Assembly (NCBI RefSeq): GCF_002001085.1
Contig: NZ_MUNU01000015.1
Coordinates: 310,001 to 374,000 of the forward strand
DNA length: 64,000 bases
From: Rhodanobacter sp. B05
GTDB lineage: Bacteria > Pseudomonadota > Gammaproteobacteria > Xanthomonadales > Rhodanobacteraceae
Direction of reading: 5' to 3'
In this document: one piece after another, positions 62,102 to 64,000 of the stretch
How the letters are laid out: each line of letters starts with the position of its first letter
How positions within the stretch are numbered: the first letter of the stretch is position 1
Translations under genes and position numbers: made by a program
The notes under the pieces: model-generated
Databases searched by the model: none
What the model saw: only the letters and a program-made list of their open reading frames with translations
Told to the model about the DNA's origin: nothing

Positions 62102-62944
62102 ATGAACATGCGTCGCTGGTTTTCCATGCTGGTTCTTGTCCTGTCGCTCGGCACGGCCGGCGCCGGCGTCGCGGCCGCCACGCCGCTTCGCGTGATGACC
62201 TTCAACGTCCGCGTGCCGGTCGACACCGGCATGAACGCCTGGGTGAACCGGCGCGACCTGATGGTCCAGGTGATCAAGGCGGAGCATCCGGACGTGCTAG
62301 GCACGCAGGAACTGACCGAAGAGCAGGGCGAGTATCTCGCCGCGCATCTTCCCGGCTACGCCTGGTTCGGGCAGGGCAGGGAGGGCGGCACCAAGGGTGA
62401 GCACATGGGCGTGTTCTATCGCACGGATCGCTTGAAGGTGCTGCGCTCCGGCGATTTCTGGCTCTCCGATACGCCACAGGTGCCCGGCAGCCGGACCTGG
62501 GGCCAGCCGTATCCGCGCATGGTGACCTGGGCGCGGTTTCGCCTGCGCGACGGCGGCGGCACCTTCGACTACTTCAATACCCACTTCCCCTACCTGCCCC
62601 AGGATGTCCGCCCGCGCATGCTGAGCGCGGACGAGATCCTGCAGCGGATCGGCAAGTTGCCACCCGGCGCGCGCGTGATCCTGGCCGGCGATTTCAATTG
62701 CGCTCCGGATACGCCAGTCCACGCGAAACTGACGGCGAACCTGCACGATGCATGGATGCAGGCGGGTTCGCACTCGGGCCCGGCAAAGACGTTCCACAAT
62801 TTCACGGGCAATCCCGACCAGCGCATCGACTGGATCCTGACGCGTGGTTTCAAGGCACTCGCGGTGCGCACGGTCACCACCCACGACGGTGCGCGCTACC
62901 CGTCCGACCACTTTCCGGTCGTGGCCGATCTGGTGCGGCCATAG
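62102..62944 (+). CDS. Exported endonuclease/exonuclease/phosphatase-fold hydrolase
   Basis: 280 residues. ATG 62102 follows GAGGGTGTGTG; signal peptide MNMRRWFSMLVLVLSLGTA cleaved near AGVAAA. Motifs of the EEP superfamily: MTFNVRV, GTQELTEEQ (Glu), FNTHFPYL (His), LAGDFNCAPDTPVH (Asp/Asn), and the terminal YPSDHFPVVADL (Asp-His). All catalytic residues are present. Related proteins hydrolyse phosphodiesters, sphingomyelin or nucleotides; substrate is not fixed. Separate from the M61 gene by a hairpin. Confidence 0.87.
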   Translation: MNMRRWFSMLVLVLSLGTAGAGVAAATPLRVMTFNVRVPVDTGMNAWVNRRDLMVQVIKAEHPDVLGTQELTEEQGEYLAAHLPGYAWFGQGREGGTKGEHMGVFYRTDRLKVLRSGDFWLSDTPQVPGSRTWGQPYPRMVTWARFRLRDGGGTFDYFNTHFPYLPQDVRPRMLSADEILQRIGKLPPGARVILAGDFNCAPDTPVHAKLTANLHDAWMQAGSHSGPAKTFHNFTGNPDQRIDWILTRGFKALAVRTVTTHDGARYPSDHFPVVADLVRP

Positions 62945-63020
62945 GGTTCGCGACGGCCCGCCTCGGTCATCGTGCGATCAGGGCAGTGGCGGCATGAGCG
63001 GCAGCGATCTGCCCAGGCTC

Positions 63021-64000
63021 CTAAGCGAAGGGTTGCTCGATCGACGGACTCTGCGGCGTGAACCAGTGCGCGCCATCGGCGCCGATGTGCATGTCGTCTT
63101 CCAGACGCACGCCGAATTCGCCGGGGATGTAGATGCCCGGCTCGTCGCTGAAGGTCATGCCCGGCTCGATTCGACGCGTATTGCCCTGCACCAGGTAATA
63201 CCACTCATGCATGTCCATGCCGATGCCATGGCCGAGGCGATGGCTGAAGTACTTGTAGCCGGGACCGTAGCCGCCATCGGTGATGACCTTGCGCGCCGCG
63301 GCATCGACCGATTCCATGCTGGCGCCCGGGTGCGCAGCCGCAAGCGCGGCCTGCTGCGCCTTGCGCACGATATCGAAGACGCGCTTCATCTTGTCGCCGG
63401 CCTTGCCCAGCACGAAGGTGCGGGTGATGTCGCTCTGATAGCCGCCGACCTTGCAGCCGTCGTCCAGCATGATCACGGTGCCTTCGCTGATGTGCTGCGG
63501 CAAGGGCGAGCCGTGCGGCGAGGCGGTGAATGCGCCGACGTTGATGCTCACTTCGCCACGCAGGCCCTGACGCGCGTAGGCCGCGTCGACCAGATCGGAT
63601 ATGCGCTGCTGGGTCATGCCCGGTTCCAGCGCCTTCCACACGGCGTGGTAAACCGCCAGGGTGGCGTCGTTGGCCAGTTGCATCAACGCCAGTTCGGCCG
63701 GGCTCTTGATCGAACGGCAGCCGGCGGTGACCGGCGTGGCGCTGACCAGGGTCGCGTGCGGCGCGGCCCGGGCGATGCCGAACTGCGTGGCCGAGCGCAG
63801 CTGCTCCTCGATGCCCAGCGTGCCGGTGGACTGGTGCCATTCGGCGAGGACGCCCGCGATCATGCGGTAGGGGTCTTCGTTTTCCTGCCAGGTGCGCACG
63901 TCCTTCTTGCCGAAGGTGATCTGCTGCAGCGTGCGCTCGCGCTCGAACGCCGGCGTGATGAAAACCGGATCACCGGACCTGGGCAGCAGCATGCCGGTGG
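63021..64000 (-). CDS. M24 Xaa-Pro aminopeptidase-like peptidase, N-terminus outside the window
   Basis: The minus-strand frame is open to the right edge and ends at TAG 63021. The visible 326 residues contain the M24 fold with metal ligands: LDDGCKVGGYQSDITRT (two Asp), HRLGHGIGMDMHEW (His), FSDEPGIYIPGEFGVRLEDDM (two Glu). N-terminal creatinase-like residues start before 64000 and the first Met seen, at 63992, is internal. Such proteins cleave dipeptides with Pro or act as lactonases/creatinases. The last residues are SPSIEQPFA. Confidence 0.88.
   Translation of the reverse strand, partial: TGMLLPRSGDPVFITPAFERERTLQQITFGKKDVRTWQENEDPYRMIAGVLAEWHQSTGTLGIEEQLRSATQFGIARAAPHATLVSATPVTAGCRSIKSPAELALMQLANDATLAVYHAVWKALEPGMTQQRISDLVDAAYARQGLRGEVSINVGAFTASPHGSPLPQHISEGTVIMLDDGCKVGGYQSDITRTFVLGKAGDKMKRVFDIVRKAQQAALAAAHPGASMESVDAAARKVITDGGYGPGYKYFSHRLGHGIGMDMHEWYYLVQGNTRRIEPGMTFSDEPGIYIPGEFGVRLEDDMHIGADGAHWFTPQSPSIEQPFA

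Overview
The window is about 64 kb of GC-rich chromosomal DNA. Gene content (fused acyl-CoA mutase icmF, isovaleryl-CoA and leucine dehydrogenases, RAYT transposases with dispersed repeats, a YCII/ECF sigma pair, an alpha-amino-ester-hydrolase-like enzyme) and codon bias suggest a gammaproteobacterium of the Xanthomonadales, most likely Rhodanobacteraceae (Rhodanobacter, Dyella or a relative). No rRNA, tRNA, prophage or CRISPR array was seen.

Layout. 1-13086 is mostly branched-chain acyl metabolism: a methylcrotonyl-CoA carboxylase beta subunit (cut by the window edge), thiolase, isovaleryl-CoA dehydrogenase, leucine dehydrogenase and a B12-dependent IcmF-type mutase that carries repeat DNA inside its reading frame. 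Among them sit a lipoprotein-type subtilase autotransporter and small envelope proteins. 13087-18300 is a mobile and foreign patch: three AT-rich genes of unknown function, two RAYT transposases each bounded by its own inverted repeat, then a GGDEF protein. 18759-23706 is a three-gene operon for a 2-oxoacid oxidoreductase with its own FAD/NAD(P)/Fe-S subunit (KorCAB type). 23842-27237 holds a GH144-like glucanase and a TonB-like protein of uncertain start.

27688-30929 is the most interesting block: a CuA subunit, a heme-copper catalytic subunit with Asn in place of the active-site Tyr, a SenC/SCO1 protein and a small membrane protein. Gene order and residues match the norSY-senC-orf1 (sNOR) nitric oxide reductase cluster described in nitrosomonads.

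31255-48128 is a mosaic: an NAD(P)-binding protein, a VNG-repeat lipoprotein, MtfA, small membrane proteins, a patatin, an isochorismatase-like protein, an MFS exporter, an alpha-amino ester hydrolase, a YCII protein with its ECF sigma factor, D-serine dehydratase and a TIR-TolB-TPR membrane protein. 48181-51363 has a bactofilin, an AraC pseudogene and its intact paralogue, a 116-bp MITE-like element that supplies the stop codon of an ATP-grasp gene, and an IS481 relic. 51360-64000 holds small stress or housekeeping genes and several secreted hydrolases (alpha/beta hydrolase, M19-like, D-aminoacylase-like, M61, endonuclease/exonuclease/phosphatase fold, and an M24 protein cut by the right edge).

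Two themes recur. The first is secreted or periplasmic breakdown of peptides, D-amino acid derivatives and glucans. The second is intergenic space, and sometimes coding sequence, colonised by short repeats related to RAYT transposases.
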